Part shown: positions 17,077-25,947 of the stretch, piece by piece | Position numbering within the stretch: the stretch's first letter is position 1 | How the letters are laid out: every line of letters begins with the position of its first letter | Source of the DNA: UBA8752 sp002336475 | GTDB taxonomy: Bacteria; Bacteroidota; Bacteroidia; Flavobacteriales_D; Sanyastnellaceae | Length of the DNA stretch: 64,000 nt | Assembly (NCBI GenBank): GCA_943846755.1 | Contig: OX044365.1 | Coordinates: 1,364,001-1,428,000 of the forward strand | Direction of reading: 5' to 3' | Notes under the pieces: model-generated | Database searches by the model: none | What the model saw: only the letters and a program-made list of their open reading frames with translations | What the model was told of the DNA's origin: nothing | Translations under genes and position numbers: made by a program

Positions 17077-18897
17077 ATGATCTTGCAAGATTTCTTTCCC
17101 TCGTTGCGCCAAGGCTTTGCTGCATCTGCAGTGCTCTTGGTTTGTTCTGCCTCAGCCCAGAGGTTTGACACTCCCCTCTCTCACGGCATCGATCCGCGAG
17201 AGGCGGCTTTTTATGAAGCCAACCCTTACCCCGCCTTGACTTCCCGAGGAGAAACCACCCCGCCGGAATTTGACAACCTCCGCACCATGGCTGAGTGGGA
17301 AGAGATCGAAATCTTGTGCGTAGGCTGGGAGGGCTACAGTGCCATCGAAAAACAGATCGTCGTCAATGCGGCGCAGCAATGTGAGGTCATCGTCCTGACC
17401 GAGGATGCAGGCTACGTGGAAGACTACATCACCTCCAGCAACAATGGGGGTGCAGCTGCGTCGATGGACAACATCACGCTCTTGGAAGTCCCTCTGAACA
17501 CCGTTTGGATCCGCGACTATGGCCCCAATACCGTTTACGGCAACGGAGTTGATGACCGCATCATCGTAGACTGGCTGTACAACCGACCACGACCAGACGA
17601 CGATGTTGCACCACAAGTCATCGCCGACCACATGGGCATCGACGTCTATGAAACCACAGCCGAGCCTTACGAGTTGATGAACACGGGGGGCAACTTTATG
17701 AGCGACGGTTTTGGAATGGGCTTTGCATCCGACCTCATCGGGGACGAAAACTCAGGCGGCTCTACCTGGTGGGGCACCCAATTTCCCGATCAAAGTGCCG
17801 AAGAGATTGAAGACATTCTCGCTGATTTCATGGGACTGCATACCTATGTCCGCATGGAAAACCTCCCCTTCGATGGCATTCACCACATCGACATGCACAT
17901 GAAGTTGCTCGATGAGGAGACGATCTTGATGGCGGAGTATCCCGAAGGTCTGGCCGACGGCCCACAGATCGAGGCCAACCTCGAGTATGTGCTGTCCAAC
18001 CACACCAGCAAATGGGGCACCCCCTTTGACGTGGTGCGCATCCCCTCACCGCCGGAGCCCGGATGGGGAGGTGGCTTCCCCGATGAAGGAGGCGATTACA
18101 TGACCTACACCAACTCGGTGTTCGTCAACAACACCATCTTACTCCCTACCTATTACGAAGAGTATGACACCACTGCCATCGCCATATATGAGCGTGAGCT
18201 TCCCGGATACAACGTGGTGGGCATCGACTGCAACCAGATCATCTCGGCCAGTGGTGCCATCCACTGCATCACCCACAGTGTGGGTGTGGAAGACCCCATG
18301 CTCATCAGCCATCAGCCGCTCGATGACACGGAGGACTCTGTGAACCCCTACCCTGTTGAGGCCTTGGTTCAGCACCGCTCTGGCATTGACAATGCCAAGC
18401 TTTTCTGGCGGGTCGCCGGTGAGACAGACTACAGCGAAGTGGCCATGACAGCCGCTATGGAAGACATGTGGAACGCCGACATTCCAGCGCAACCGGAGGG
18501 CACTGTCGTGCAGTACTACATCGAAGGCACTTCGGTCAGCGGCAAGGTGCAGGACCGCCCCATGCCCGCTCCCGAAGGCTACTGGCAATTCAGGGTGGGC
18601 GAAATTGCTGTCAATGGAATCTCCGGGGTATCCAGCTTTGCTGGCTTTCAACCCGCTTTCCCCAATCCCGCATCGGCCATCACTTGTGTGCCAGTGGAGC
18701 TCAAAACTGCCGCTACAGGCCGGTTGGTCCTGCGGGATGCTTCAGGACGGTTGATTTCCACGCTGTTTGAAGGCCAGCTCCCCAGCGGTCTGTCCAAGTA
18801 CTTCTTGGATGCAGCTCCACTGCCTGCAGGCGCCTACGTTCTCCACCTCCAACTCGAGGGACGGGGCACCTGGTCCCAACGGCTGATGGTCCGCTGA
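17077..18897 (+). CDS. Secreted peptidylarginine/agmatine deiminase family protein with T9SS type A sorting domain
   Basis: 606-residue secreted enzyme of the guanidino-group-modifying superfamily. After a signal peptide ending ASAQ (residue 28), the catalytic domain carries WIRDYGP (Asp147), YNRPRPDDD (Arg170 and Arg172), GGNFMSDG, HHIDMH (His270, Asp272), YTNS (Asn346) and AIHC (Cys397). From memory, these line up with the active site of Porphyromonas gingivalis peptidylarginine deiminase (D130, R152/R154, H236, D238, N297, C351) better than with agmatine deiminase, which lacks the RPRP pair. A region of about 80 residues at the C-terminus (FQPAFPNPASAIT to QRLMVR) is a T9SS type A sorting domain, so the enzyme should be exported and displayed on or released from the cell surface. 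Confidence 0.88.
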   Translation: MILQDFFPSLRQGFAASAVLLVCSASAQRFDTPLSHGIDPREAAFYEANPYPALTSRGETTPPEFDNLRTMAEWEEIEILCVGWEGYSAIEKQIVVNAAQQCEVIVLTEDAGYVEDYITSSNNGGAAASMDNITLLEVPLNTVWIRDYGPNTVYGNGVDDRIIVDWLYNRPRPDDDVAPQVIADHMGIDVYETTAEPYELMNTGGNFMSDGFGMGFASDLIGDENSGGSTWWGTQFPDQSAEEIEDILADFMGLHTYVRMENLPFDGIHHIDMHMKLLDEETILMAEYPEGLADGPQIEANLEYVLSNHTSKWGTPFDVVRIPSPPEPGWGGGFPDEGGDYMTYTNSVFVNNTILLPTYYEEYDTTAIAIYERELPGYNVVGIDCNQIISASGAIHCITHSVGVEDPMLISHQPLDDTEDSVNPYPVEALVQHRSGIDNAKLFWRVAGETDYSEVAMTAAMEDMWNADIPAQPEGTVVQYYIEGTSVSGKVQDRPMPAPEGYWQFRVGEIAVNGISGVSSFAGFQPAFPNPASAITCVPVELKTAATGRLVLRDASGRLISTLFEGQLPSGLSKYFLDAAPLPAGAYVLHLQLEGRGTWSQRLMVR

Positions 18898-18916
18898 TCC
18901 AGCCACTTCAGATCAT

Positions 18917-18949
18917 GAAAAAGGCGGCCTTATCGGGCCGCCTTTTTCA
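18917..18949. terminator. Bidirectional terminator between the deiminase and Bax-inhibitor-like genes
   Basis: Strong hairpin GAAAAAGGCGGCC / GGCCGCCTTTTTC separated by a short loop. It lies between two convergent genes, and the A run on one side and T run on the other make it functional for both. Confidence 0.85.
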
Positions 18950-18967
18950 ATGAAGGTCATTTCGGAC

Positions 18968-19714
18968 TCAGTCGCGGCGCCCCAGCAGGCGCAGCAAAAA
19001 GAGAAAGAGGTTGATGAAATCGAGGTAGAGGCTCGTGGCGCCCAGCAGGGCCAGCTTCTTGCCGTGCTCACTGCCGTATTCGACCCCTGCAGCAATCCGC
19101 TTCAGCTTCTGGGTATCATAGGCGATGAGGCCTGTAAAGATCAATACGCCCAGCACGGAAATGCCAAAGTCGAGGGCCGATGACCCCAAGAACCAATTGA
19201 CCACCATGGCCATCAAAATGCCCACAACCGCCATCATCAAAATGCTGCCAAAGCGGCTGAGGTCTGTAGAGGTGGTGTACCCAATGATGGACATCACCAG
19301 AAAGGTGCCTGCTGTGATGCCGAAGACCTGCGCGAGGCTGCCCATGCTGTAGACGATAAACACGCTGCTCAGCGATGCCCCCATGGTGGCGCTAAATGCC
19401 ACAAACAACATGGCAAGGGAAGCGGCGCTCAAGCGCTGCAAACCAAAGTTCATGGCCAAGATGAAGCCGAGGGGGGCCAAGGTGACCACCCATCCCAACA
19501 TGCTCATGCCGCCCATTTCATTGTAGAGCATGGTAATGGCGCCACTGCTGGCGAAATACCATGCCATAGCCGCCGTGATGGCAAGCCCACCTGCCATCCA
19601 CCCGAAGACGCCATTCATGAAGGCGCGCTCATCGGAAACGATGGGGGCCGTGCCCGAAAAACCGGAAGTGTTGTTGTTCCCGCCAAAAATGCGGGGAGGG
19701 TCTTGATTCGACAT
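18968..19714 (-). CDS. Bax inhibitor-1/YccA family membrane protein
   Basis: 248-residue inner-membrane protein with seven hydrophobic segments, e.g. GWMAGGLAITAAMAWYFA, WVVTLAPLGFILAMNFGL, AMLFVAFSATMGASLSSVFI and FGISVLGVLIFTGLIAYDTQ. The last of these and the following KLKRIAAG are the BI-1 family signature (GLIAYDTQKL). Members are linked to calcium leak and membrane stress; FtsH-associated YccA is the E. coli relative. A GCAATTTG box (complement of 19720-19727) stands 5 nt before its ATG. Confidence 0.92.
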   Translation of the reverse strand: MSNQDPPRIFGGNNNTSGFSGTAPIVSDERAFMNGVFGWMAGGLAITAAMAWYFASSGAITMLYNEMGGMSMLGWVVTLAPLGFILAMNFGLQRLSAASLAMLFVAFSATMGASLSSVFIVYSMGSLAQVFGITAGTFLVMSIIGYTTSTDLSRFGSILMMAVVGILMAMVVNWFLGSSALDFGISVLGVLIFTGLIAYDTQKLKRIAAGVEYGSEHGKKLALLGATSLYLDFINLFLFLLRLLGRRD

Positions 19715-19742
19715 GCACGCAAATTGCGCAATTCCGATGGAA

Positions 19743-20345
19743 TCAGGCGCCCTTGGTGTCGATCAATCGCATGAATTCCTTGCGCGTTTTGGAATCGTTG
19801 AGAAATGACCCTGTGAAAGCGCTTGTCGTCGTCAGGCTGTGTTGCTTCTCAACACCCCGCATTTGCATGCACAAATGACGGGCCTCAATGACCACCGCGA
19901 CCCCCTTGGGCTCGAGGGTATCCTGGATGCAATCTCTGATCTGGCGGGTCAGCCTTTCTTGGACTTGCAGGCGACGGGCAAAGACATCTACAACCCGCGG
20001 GATTTTGCTCAAACCCGTGATGCGGCCTTGTGGCAAGTAGGCCACATGGGCCTTCCCCAAGAAGGGCAACATGTGGTGCTCACAGAGTGAGAACACCTCA
20101 ATGTCCCGAACGATGACCATCTCTTCACAGTCTTCTTGAAACAGGGCCGACCGCAAAATGGCTGCAGGGTCTTGTCCCTTGCCTTGGGTCAAGAAAGCCA
20201 ACGCCTTGGCGGCCCTCTCCGGTGTCTTCTGCAATCCTTCGCGGTCTGCGTCTTCACCTGTGGCGGTCAATATGGCCCGGTAATGCGCCGCCATGTCTCC
20301 AATGGCGCGCTCGTCATAAATGTCCTCTCTTCGGTACAACGGCAT
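19743..20345 (-). CDS. folE: GTP cyclohydrolase I
   Basis: Converts GTP to 7,8-dihydroneopterin triphosphate, the entry step to folate and tetrahydrobiopterin. I start it at MPLYRREDIYDERAIGD (200 residues), since the longer frame would overlap the upstream pterin synthase by 44 nt. The zinc ligands lie in SLCEHHMLPF and ARHLCMQMRG, and the active-site block GLSKIPRVVDVFARRLQVQE is intact. It follows the 6-pyruvoyl-tetrahydropterin synthase gene by 28 nt, suggesting a shared biopterin role. A TACCTTGC element sits just upstream of the start. Confidence 0.94.
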   Translation of the reverse strand: MPLYRREDIYDERAIGDMAAHYRAILTATGEDADREGLQKTPERAAKALAFLTQGKGQDPAAILRSALFQEDCEEMVIVRDIEVFSLCEHHMLPFLGKAHVAYLPQGRITGLSKIPRVVDVFARRLQVQERLTRQIRDCIQDTLEPKGVAVVIEARHLCMQMRGVEKQHSLTTTSAFTGSFLNDSKTRKEFMRLIDTKGA

Positions 20346-20373
20346 GGCCTGCAAGGTACGCCCGGGGAGCGCC

Positions 20374-20796
20374 TTACTCGCCTCCGTAGTAGTCCGCGTA
20401 GTTGTTTTCCGTTTCATACAAACGGATGTGGTGCAGCTTGCAGCCTGTTTGATTGATGGGCTCCTCCAATTGCTCCCAAATCGCCATGATCAAATTCTCT
20501 GTAGAAGTGAGGACACCCTTCATCCAGGGCACATCCAAGTTCAGGTTGCGGTGATCCAAAGGCTCCTCTACATGCTCCTTGATGATGTCCCGCAAATCCT
20601 TGAGGTCCATACAATAGCCGGTTTCTGCTGCAGGCACACCTTTGATGGTAACGTGCATTTCGTAGTTGTGGCCGTGCCAATTGGGATTGGCACATTTCCC
20701 GAAGATCTCGAGGTTCCGCTCCTGGGACCAATCGTCGTTCCACAGTTTGTGGGCAGCATTGAATCGGGCGCGGCGGGTGACGTAAACGTATTTCAT
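20374..20796 (-). CDS. ptpS: 6-pyruvoyl-tetrahydropterin synthase family protein (PTPS-II-like)
   Basis: 140-residue zinc enzyme. Its motif FGKCANPNWHGHNY has catalytic Cys, five residues, then HGH. This is the spacing of the eukaryotic biopterin enzyme (CxxxxxHGH) rather than bacterial QueD (CxxxHGH). Other matches to the animal enzyme are PLDHRNLNLDVP, STENLIMAIW and YETENN. It lies directly upstream of folE on the same strand, so the pair could convert GTP to 6-pyruvoyl-tetrahydropterin; a sepiapterin reductase would be needed elsewhere. A role in queuosine synthesis is the alternative. Confidence 0.85.
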   Translation of the reverse strand: MKYVYVTRRARFNAAHKLWNDDWSQERNLEIFGKCANPNWHGHNYEMHVTIKGVPAAETGYCMDLKDLRDIIKEHVEEPLDHRNLNLDVPWMKGVLTSTENLIMAIWEQLEEPINQTGCKLHHIRLYETENNYADYYGGE

Positions 20797-20807
20797 AGCG
20801 TGGGGCG

Positions 20808-20821
20808 CGAAGGTACCTTCG
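20808..20821. promoter_or_regulatory. Palindromic divergent promoter of ptpS and rfaD
   Basis: The perfect 14-nt palindrome CGAAGGTACCTTCG lies in the 29-nt gap between two divergent start codons. Each strand reads TACCTTCG, a -7-type box. Rightwards it ends 4 nt before the rfaD ATG, and a TTTC at 20791-20794, 19 nt upstream, could serve as -33 element. Leftwards it is 11 nt from the ptpS ATG. Overlapping boxes imply the two directions compete or share a regulator. Confidence 0.5.
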
Positions 20822-20825
20822 CACC

Positions 20826-21803
20826 ATGATTACCATTACAGGGGCCGCTGGGTTCATTGGAAGTGCACTTGTGGCCCGTCTTCATGCGGATGGATTCAAT
20901 GATCTTGTCCTCGTGGACGACTTTAAGGCCAGGCCAGACAAGGCGCGGAACCACGAAAACCGTCCTTGCACCGCCCGTGTAGACCGTCAAGATTTCCCGC
21001 AATGGCTGCGCGCCAATGAAGGACAGGTGCAGTTCGTATTTCACTTGGGAGCAAGGACAGACACCACGGAACAAGACCGCGGCATTTTTGACCAACTGAA
21101 CCTGTCCTACAGCCAGGAAATCTGGCGACTGTGTCACGAATTCGGTTTGCCCATGGTCTATGCTTCGAGTGCCGCTACTTATGGTGGTGGGGAGCAGGGG
21201 TACTCCGATGACCACGCAGGTGTCGGGCGCCTCAAGCCCCTGAACCCCTATGGCGACAGCAAACAGCAATTTGACCTCTGGGCCTTGGGTGAAGCAGAAG
21301 CGGGGCGCGCGCCCTATTTCTGGGCAGGGCTCAAGTTTTTCAACGTCTATGGGCCCGGGGAGTATCACAAAGGCAGGATGGCCTCGGTCGTCTTTCATGC
21401 CTTCAATCAAGTCAAGGCCACCGGAGGCATGAAGTTGTTTCGCAGCCACCGCGACGGTTACGCAGATGGAGAGCAGCTCCGAGACTTCGTCTACGTGCGT
21501 GATGTGGTTGACGTTTGCCAATGGCTCATGCACCACCGCAAGGACAGTGGATTGTACAACCTCGGATCGGGCCAAGCGCGTTCTTTCTTGGACCTCACCC
21601 GCGCGACTTTTGACGCCATCAGTGCACCACACAACATCGGCTTCATAGATACCCCAGCAGATATACGGGATACTTACCAGTACTTCACTGAGGCAGACCT
21701 AAGCAAACTGCGCAGCATCGGGTATGACCGCACCATGACTTCACTCGAAGAAGGCGTGACCGAATACGTACAGGAATTTTTATTGAAGGACGCTGTCCTC
21801 TAA
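20826..21803 (+). CDS. rfaD: ADP-L-glycero-D-manno-heptose 6-epimerase
   Basis: Short-chain dehydrogenase-type epimerase that makes the L,D-heptose precursor of the LPS inner core. The 325 residues start with the NAD(P) motif MITITGAAGFIGSALVARLH; the active-site region is YASSAATYGGGEQGYSD, and NPYGDSKQQFD supplies the YxxxK dyad. FFNVYGPGEYHKGRMASV and RDFVYVRDVVDV are specific to the HldD/RfaD group. With waaA at 41760, it indicates a heptose- and Kdo-containing LPS core. Confidence 0.92.
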   Translation: MITITGAAGFIGSALVARLHADGFNDLVLVDDFKARPDKARNHENRPCTARVDRQDFPQWLRANEGQVQFVFHLGARTDTTEQDRGIFDQLNLSYSQEIWRLCHEFGLPMVYASSAATYGGGEQGYSDDHAGVGRLKPLNPYGDSKQQFDLWALGEAEAGRAPYFWAGLKFFNVYGPGEYHKGRMASVVFHAFNQVKATGGMKLFRSHRDGYADGEQLRDFVYVRDVVDVCQWLMHHRKDSGLYNLGSGQARSFLDLTRATFDAISAPHNIGFIDTPADIRDTYQYFTEADLSKLRSIGYDRTMTSLEEGVTEYVQEFLLKDAVL

Positions 21804-21806
21804 GGA

Positions 21807-22136
21807 TCAGTTCTTGGGATCCAAGTCTTTGGCCATGCTCAGAAGCTCTTCCCTGGCGTGTTCAAGGCGGTTCTTGAGCTCTTCCATGCGCTGGCGCTCC
21901 TGCAATGCTTGGCGCAGTTGGCGCTTTGCGCCGTCAATGGTGTAGCCTTTCTCTTTGAGGAGATCGTGCAAGACCGCCACGATTTCAATGTCCCGAACCG
22001 TGTAAGCGCGTTTGCCGCTCCCTTGCTTTTTGGGGTCCAAGGCAGGAAACTCCTTCTCCCAATAGCGAAGCAGGGACTGATTGACGCCGAATTTACCGGC
22101 GACTTCCGAAATTGTCCAATACCGCTTGGTTGCCAT
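21807..22136 (-). CDS. MerR family transcriptional regulator
   Basis: 109-residue DNA-binding protein. The N-terminal winged helix is RYWTISEVAGKFGVNQSLLR, followed by YWEKEFPALDPKKQGSGKRA and a C-terminal coiled coil (residues about 70-105) for dimerisation. There are no conserved effector-binding cysteines, so it is not a metal sensor of the classical type. The start chosen is the second ATG (22136); one 24 nt upstream is possible. MerR genes next to an M23 peptidase and alaS are seen in other Bacteroidota, but the target is unknown. Convergent with rfaD, 3 nt apart. Confidence 0.88.
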   Translation of the reverse strand: MATKRYWTISEVAGKFGVNQSLLRYWEKEFPALDPKKQGSGKRAYTVRDIEIVAVLHDLLKEKGYTIDGAKRQLRQALQERQRMEELKNRLEHAREELLSMAKDLDPKN

Positions 22137-22186
22137 GGCCTTGCAAGATGCGCAAGCCAATGTAGCGCACCAAAAAAACCGAGAAA

Positions 22187-23158
22187 TCAGTCGAAGCTTT
22201 GGTTCGCATTCTCTGAAGCATCGAGCAACTGCTCGTACTGTTCAGGCGACAAATCATTGAAATAATAATGGGCAGGGTTGACCCTCTTCCCTTCCTTAAA
22301 CACCTCGTAATGAAGGTGTGGCGCCACTGAAGTTCCCGTCGACCCGACCAAACCAATGACCTCACCGCGCTCGACGCGTTGGCCCCGACGCACCAAAATC
22401 TTGGACATGTGCGCATACAAAGTTTCGTGTCCGAACCCGTGCCGTATCCGCACATGGTGACCATAACCGTTGTATTTCTTCTTCACTTCCACCACTTCGC
22501 CGTCACCCGTGGCAAAAATCTCCGTTCCGGTGGGCGCCGAAAAATCCATGCCCCAGTGCATTTTCCGCACCTTGTAAATGGGGTGGATCCTGTATCCATA
22601 ACCACTGGCCATCCGCTTCAAGTCGCTGTTGCGGACAGGCTGAATCGCCGGAATGCTCTTGAGCAACTCCTCCCGGTTCTCCGTGAGGTCCATCAACTGA
22701 TTGAAGCTCTCGCCTTGGGCCAACATCCGACGCTCCAACTCGGCAATCTGCTCCCGCAACACGATGACCTGCTCACTTTGCTCCAATCCGCGCAGTTCAC
22801 GATAGCGGTCGGCACCACCAATGCCCGGGTTCCTCAGGTGCTCGGGATAGGGCTCGGCACCAAAAATGTTCCTGTAGATGGACTCGTCGCGTTCTGTGAG
22901 CTCTGCCAATGCACCTGTCATGCCTGCGACCTTGTCCTCCATCATGGCTGTTTGACCTTCGAGGAAATCAATTTGCTGCTGCTGACGCCGCACTTTGGGA
23001 CTCTCGAAATACTGGTCAAATACCATCACCGCTCCGACGGCAATTCCCACCACCATCACACAGCGTTTGAGCAACCACAGCACATAATCCCGGGCCGTAA
23101 ACGGAATGGCTTCCGTCCGGAGTTGGGACTTGTTGAAACGGATATGATGCTTCTTCAT
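22187..23158 (-). CDS. M23 family metallopeptidase (LytM domain), membrane-anchored
   Basis: 323-residue murein hydrolase or hydrolase activator. It starts at MKKHHIRFNKSQL; an ATG 45 nt upstream is less likely. A single N-terminal membrane helix (VMVVGIAVGAVMVFDQYF) is followed by a coiled coil (residues about 60-160) and a C-terminal LytM domain with zinc motif HWGMDF and HLHYEVF, plus ASGYGYRIHPIYKVRKMHWG. All catalytic positions appear intact, so activity on peptidoglycan cross-links is plausible. Divergent from alaS; a TACTTTCG box lies about 19 nt before its start. Confidence 0.92.
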   Translation of the reverse strand: MKKHHIRFNKSQLRTEAIPFTARDYVLWLLKRCVMVVGIAVGAVMVFDQYFESPKVRRQQQQIDFLEGQTAMMEDKVAGMTGALAELTERDESIYRNIFGAEPYPEHLRNPGIGGADRYRELRGLEQSEQVIVLREQIAELERRMLAQGESFNQLMDLTENREELLKSIPAIQPVRNSDLKRMASGYGYRIHPIYKVRKMHWGMDFSAPTGTEIFATGDGEVVEVKKKYNGYGHHVRIRHGFGHETLYAHMSKILVRRGQRVERGEVIGLVGSTGTSVAPHLHYEVFKEGKRVNPAHYYFNDLSPEQYEQLLDASENANQSFD

Positions 23159-23285
23159 GTGAAAAATAGCGGTGCGAAAGTAGTCGAAAGTTGCTACTTT
23201 CACAATCGGAAACCCCCGTCATTCGCGGGTTTCACAATCACTACCACGAACAAGAGCGTGTGAATAACGCTCCTGAATACGACCC

Positions 23286-25904
23286 ATGGACGCCGTTGCC
23301 ATCCGCCAGACCTTCCTTGACTTCTTCCGCGAGAAGGCCCACGAAATCGTGCCTTCTGCCCCGATGGTGCTCAAGGACGACCCTACTCTGATGTTCACCA
23401 ATGCGGGCATGAACCCGTTCAAAGATGTCTTTCTGGGCAACCGACCAGCCAAGGCTCCCCGCGTGGCGGACACCCAAAAATGCCTGCGCGTCAGTGGCAA
23501 GCACAACGACCTCGAAGAAGTCGGCGTGGACACCTACCACCACACCATGTTCGAGATGCTCGGCAATTGGTCGTTCGGGGATTACTTCAAACAAGAAGCC
23601 ATCGACTGGGCTTGGGAATTGTTGACCGACCGTTATGGCATCGATCCGGACCGATTGTACATCACCGTGTTTGAAGGCGACGCCAAGGACGGCCTCGGTC
23701 TGGACCAAGAAGCCCTCGACATTTGGCTCAAGCACGTGCCTGCCGAGCGCATCTTGAAGGCGGACAAGAAAGACAACTTTTGGGAAATGGGCGAGACAGG
23801 GCCGTGCGGTCCATGCTCTGAGGTTCACGTCGACATCCGCTCTGCCGCAGACCGAGCGGCTGTGTCTGGAGCCGACCTCGTCAACCAAGATCACCCTCAA
23901 GTGATTGAAATTTGGAACCTGGTCTTTATGCAGTTCATGCGGAAGGCCGATCAATCCCTTGAGCCGCTTCCCGCCCAGCACATCGATACAGGCATGGGCT
24001 TTGAACGCCTGGCTGCAGTGCTCCAAGGCAAGCAGTCCAACTACGACACGGATGTCTTCCAACCCCTCATCGGAACGCTTTCAGAAGCATCAGGCAAGCC
24101 CTACACAGGTGGAGACGACAAGGTCAACGTGGCATTGCGTGTCTGTGCCGACCACGTGCGTGCGGTGGCTTTTTCCATTGCCGATGGTCAGCTGCCTTCC
24201 AACGCAGGTGCAGGCTACGTCATTCGCAGGATTCTTCGCCGTGCGGTTCGCTATGGCTACAGTTTTCTCGAACTGGACTCCCCCTTTATGCACACCTTGG
24301 TCCCTGTGCTTTCCCAGCAAATGGGGGACTTCTTTCCAGAATTGCGACAACAAGAAGGGCTCATTGCCAAGGTCATCCGGGAAGAGGAAGAAAGCTTCTT
24401 GCGCACCTTGGACAATGGCATTGGCCTGCTCGATGAGCGCATCGGGCAGGGCAGCACATTGTCGGGAAAGGACGCCTTTGAGCTCTATGATACATTCGGT
24501 TTTCCCATCGACCTGACCGCGCTCATTTGCGGAGAAAAAGGGGTAGAGGTGGACCATACCGGTTTTGAAGCCGCATTGTCCCAGCAGAAGGAACGCTCGC
24601 GCGCTGCAGGCAAGATGGATGCTGGAGATTGGACGGTACTCGAAGACGATAAAATCGAAGAATTCGTGGGGTACGACCGCACGGAAGCCGGAGTCCGCAT
24701 CACGCGTTACCGCGAGGTCAAAGTCAAGGACAAGACCCGCTATCAATTGGTGTTTCACCTCACCCCGTTCTACCCAGAGGGTGGCGGACAAGTGGGCGAC
24801 TCTGGGGTCTTGGTTCATGCCGGAGGCGAAAAGACCCCCATCTTGACCACGCGCAAGGAGAATGAGCTCATTCTTCACATCACCGACCGGCTGCCCTCGG
24901 ACCTCACCGGGCCTTTCAAGGCGCACGTCGACGCCACCAAGCGCCGCGACACCACCCTCAACCATACCGCTACCCACCTGCTTCACGAGGCCCTTCGCGA
25001 TGTGCTGGGAACCCACGTCGAACAGAAGGGCTCGCTGGTAAAGGATGCCGCTTTACGCTTTGACTTCAGCCACTTTCAAAAGGTCTCCGATGAAGAGATT
25101 CAAGAGGTAGAGCGCAGGGTCAATGCCGCCATCCGCGAAAACCGCCAACGGGACGAACGGCGCAATGTCCCGCTCGAAGAAGCGCGGCAGGCTGGTGCCA
25201 TGATGCTCTTTGGTGAGAAATATGGCGATACGGTCCGCATGATTGGATTTGGTCCGAGCGTGGAACTCTGTGGAGGCACCCACGTGGGCGCTACCGGTGA
25301 AATCGGTCTGTTCCGCATCAGTTCAGAGGGCGCGGTAGCCGCCGGCATTCGACGGATTGAAGCTGAGACTGGCCCTCGGGCTTATGACGCCATCACCTCC
25401 GAGCGGGAGGTGTTGCGGCGCACAGGCGAAATTCTGAAGCAACCCGCCGACTTGGTTAAAGCGGTGGAAGAGCTCAAGGCCACGGTGGCAGGTTTGCAGA
25501 AAGAAGTCGAAGGACACCGCAAGGCCCAAGCTGGCGCATTGAAAAAGACCCTCTTGGGAGAAATTGAACGCCCAGGCGGACCTGGCACCCCAGGAATGCT
25601 GGTCAAGGAAGTCCCATTAGATGCAGGAGCGGTAAAGGACATCGCCTTTCAACTCAAGGCTGAGGCCGCGCCATTGTTCGCAGTACTGGGGAGCAAAGCT
25701 GGAGGAAAGCCCACCTTGACCTGCTTGATTACAGAGGAATTGGCTCAGGAGAAGGACTGGAATGCGGGGCAATTGATCCGCGAACTGGCACGCCACATCC
25801 AAGGTGGAGGAGGCGGACAGCCCTTCTTTGCAACGGCTGGTGGCAAAAACGCCGAAGGAATGGCAGATGCCCTGGCAGCCGCCAAGGCCTTGTTTGAAGG
25901 ATAA
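23286..25904 (+). CDS. alaS: Alanyl-tRNA synthetase
   Basis: Charges tRNA-Ala. At 872 residues it is full length. Class II motif 1/2 regions include FTNAGMNPFKDVFLG and CLRVSGKHNDLEEVG; the editing domain carries HTATHLLH and CGGTHVG (zinc ligands for mischarged Ser/Gly-tRNA hydrolysis), and the C-terminal C-Ala domain GGGGGQPFFATAGGKN closes the protein. The start ATGGACGCCGTTGCC has no Shine-Dalgarno element, as expected in this phylum. Confidence 0.97.
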   Translation: MDAVAIRQTFLDFFREKAHEIVPSAPMVLKDDPTLMFTNAGMNPFKDVFLGNRPAKAPRVADTQKCLRVSGKHNDLEEVGVDTYHHTMFEMLGNWSFGDYFKQEAIDWAWELLTDRYGIDPDRLYITVFEGDAKDGLGLDQEALDIWLKHVPAERILKADKKDNFWEMGETGPCGPCSEVHVDIRSAADRAAVSGADLVNQDHPQVIEIWNLVFMQFMRKADQSLEPLPAQHIDTGMGFERLAAVLQGKQSNYDTDVFQPLIGTLSEASGKPYTGGDDKVNVALRVCADHVRAVAFSIADGQLPSNAGAGYVIRRILRRAVRYGYSFLELDSPFMHTLVPVLSQQMGDFFPELRQQEGLIAKVIREEEESFLRTLDNGIGLLDERIGQGSTLSGKDAFELYDTFGFPIDLTALICGEKGVEVDHTGFEAALSQQKERSRAAGKMDAGDWTVLEDDKIEEFVGYDRTEAGVRITRYREVKVKDKTRYQLVFHLTPFYPEGGGQVGDSGVLVHAGGEKTPILTTRKENELILHITDRLPSDLTGPFKAHVDATKRRDTTLNHTATHLLHEALRDVLGTHVEQKGSLVKDAALRFDFSHFQKVSDEEIQEVERRVNAAIRENRQRDERRNVPLEEARQAGAMMLFGEKYGDTVRMIGFGPSVELCGGTHVGATGEIGLFRISSEGAVAAGIRRIEAETGPRAYDAITSEREVLRRTGEILKQPADLVKAVEELKATVAGLQKEVEGHRKAQAGALKKTLLGEIERPGGPGTPGMLVKEVPLDAGAVKDIAFQLKAEAAPLFAVLGSKAGGKPTLTCLITEELAQEKDWNAGQLIRELARHIQGGGGGQPFFATAGGKNAEGMADALAAAKALFEG

Positions 25905-25947
25905 AGTACTGGGCAGGCCCTCGGTCACCGACAGGTCCTACTGAGTC

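Noticed and set aside
23204..23285. T-box or alanine riboswitch upstream of alaS
   Set aside because: The gap is only about 80 nt from start to start and contains no T-box sequence or large stem; T-boxes are not typical of this phylum.
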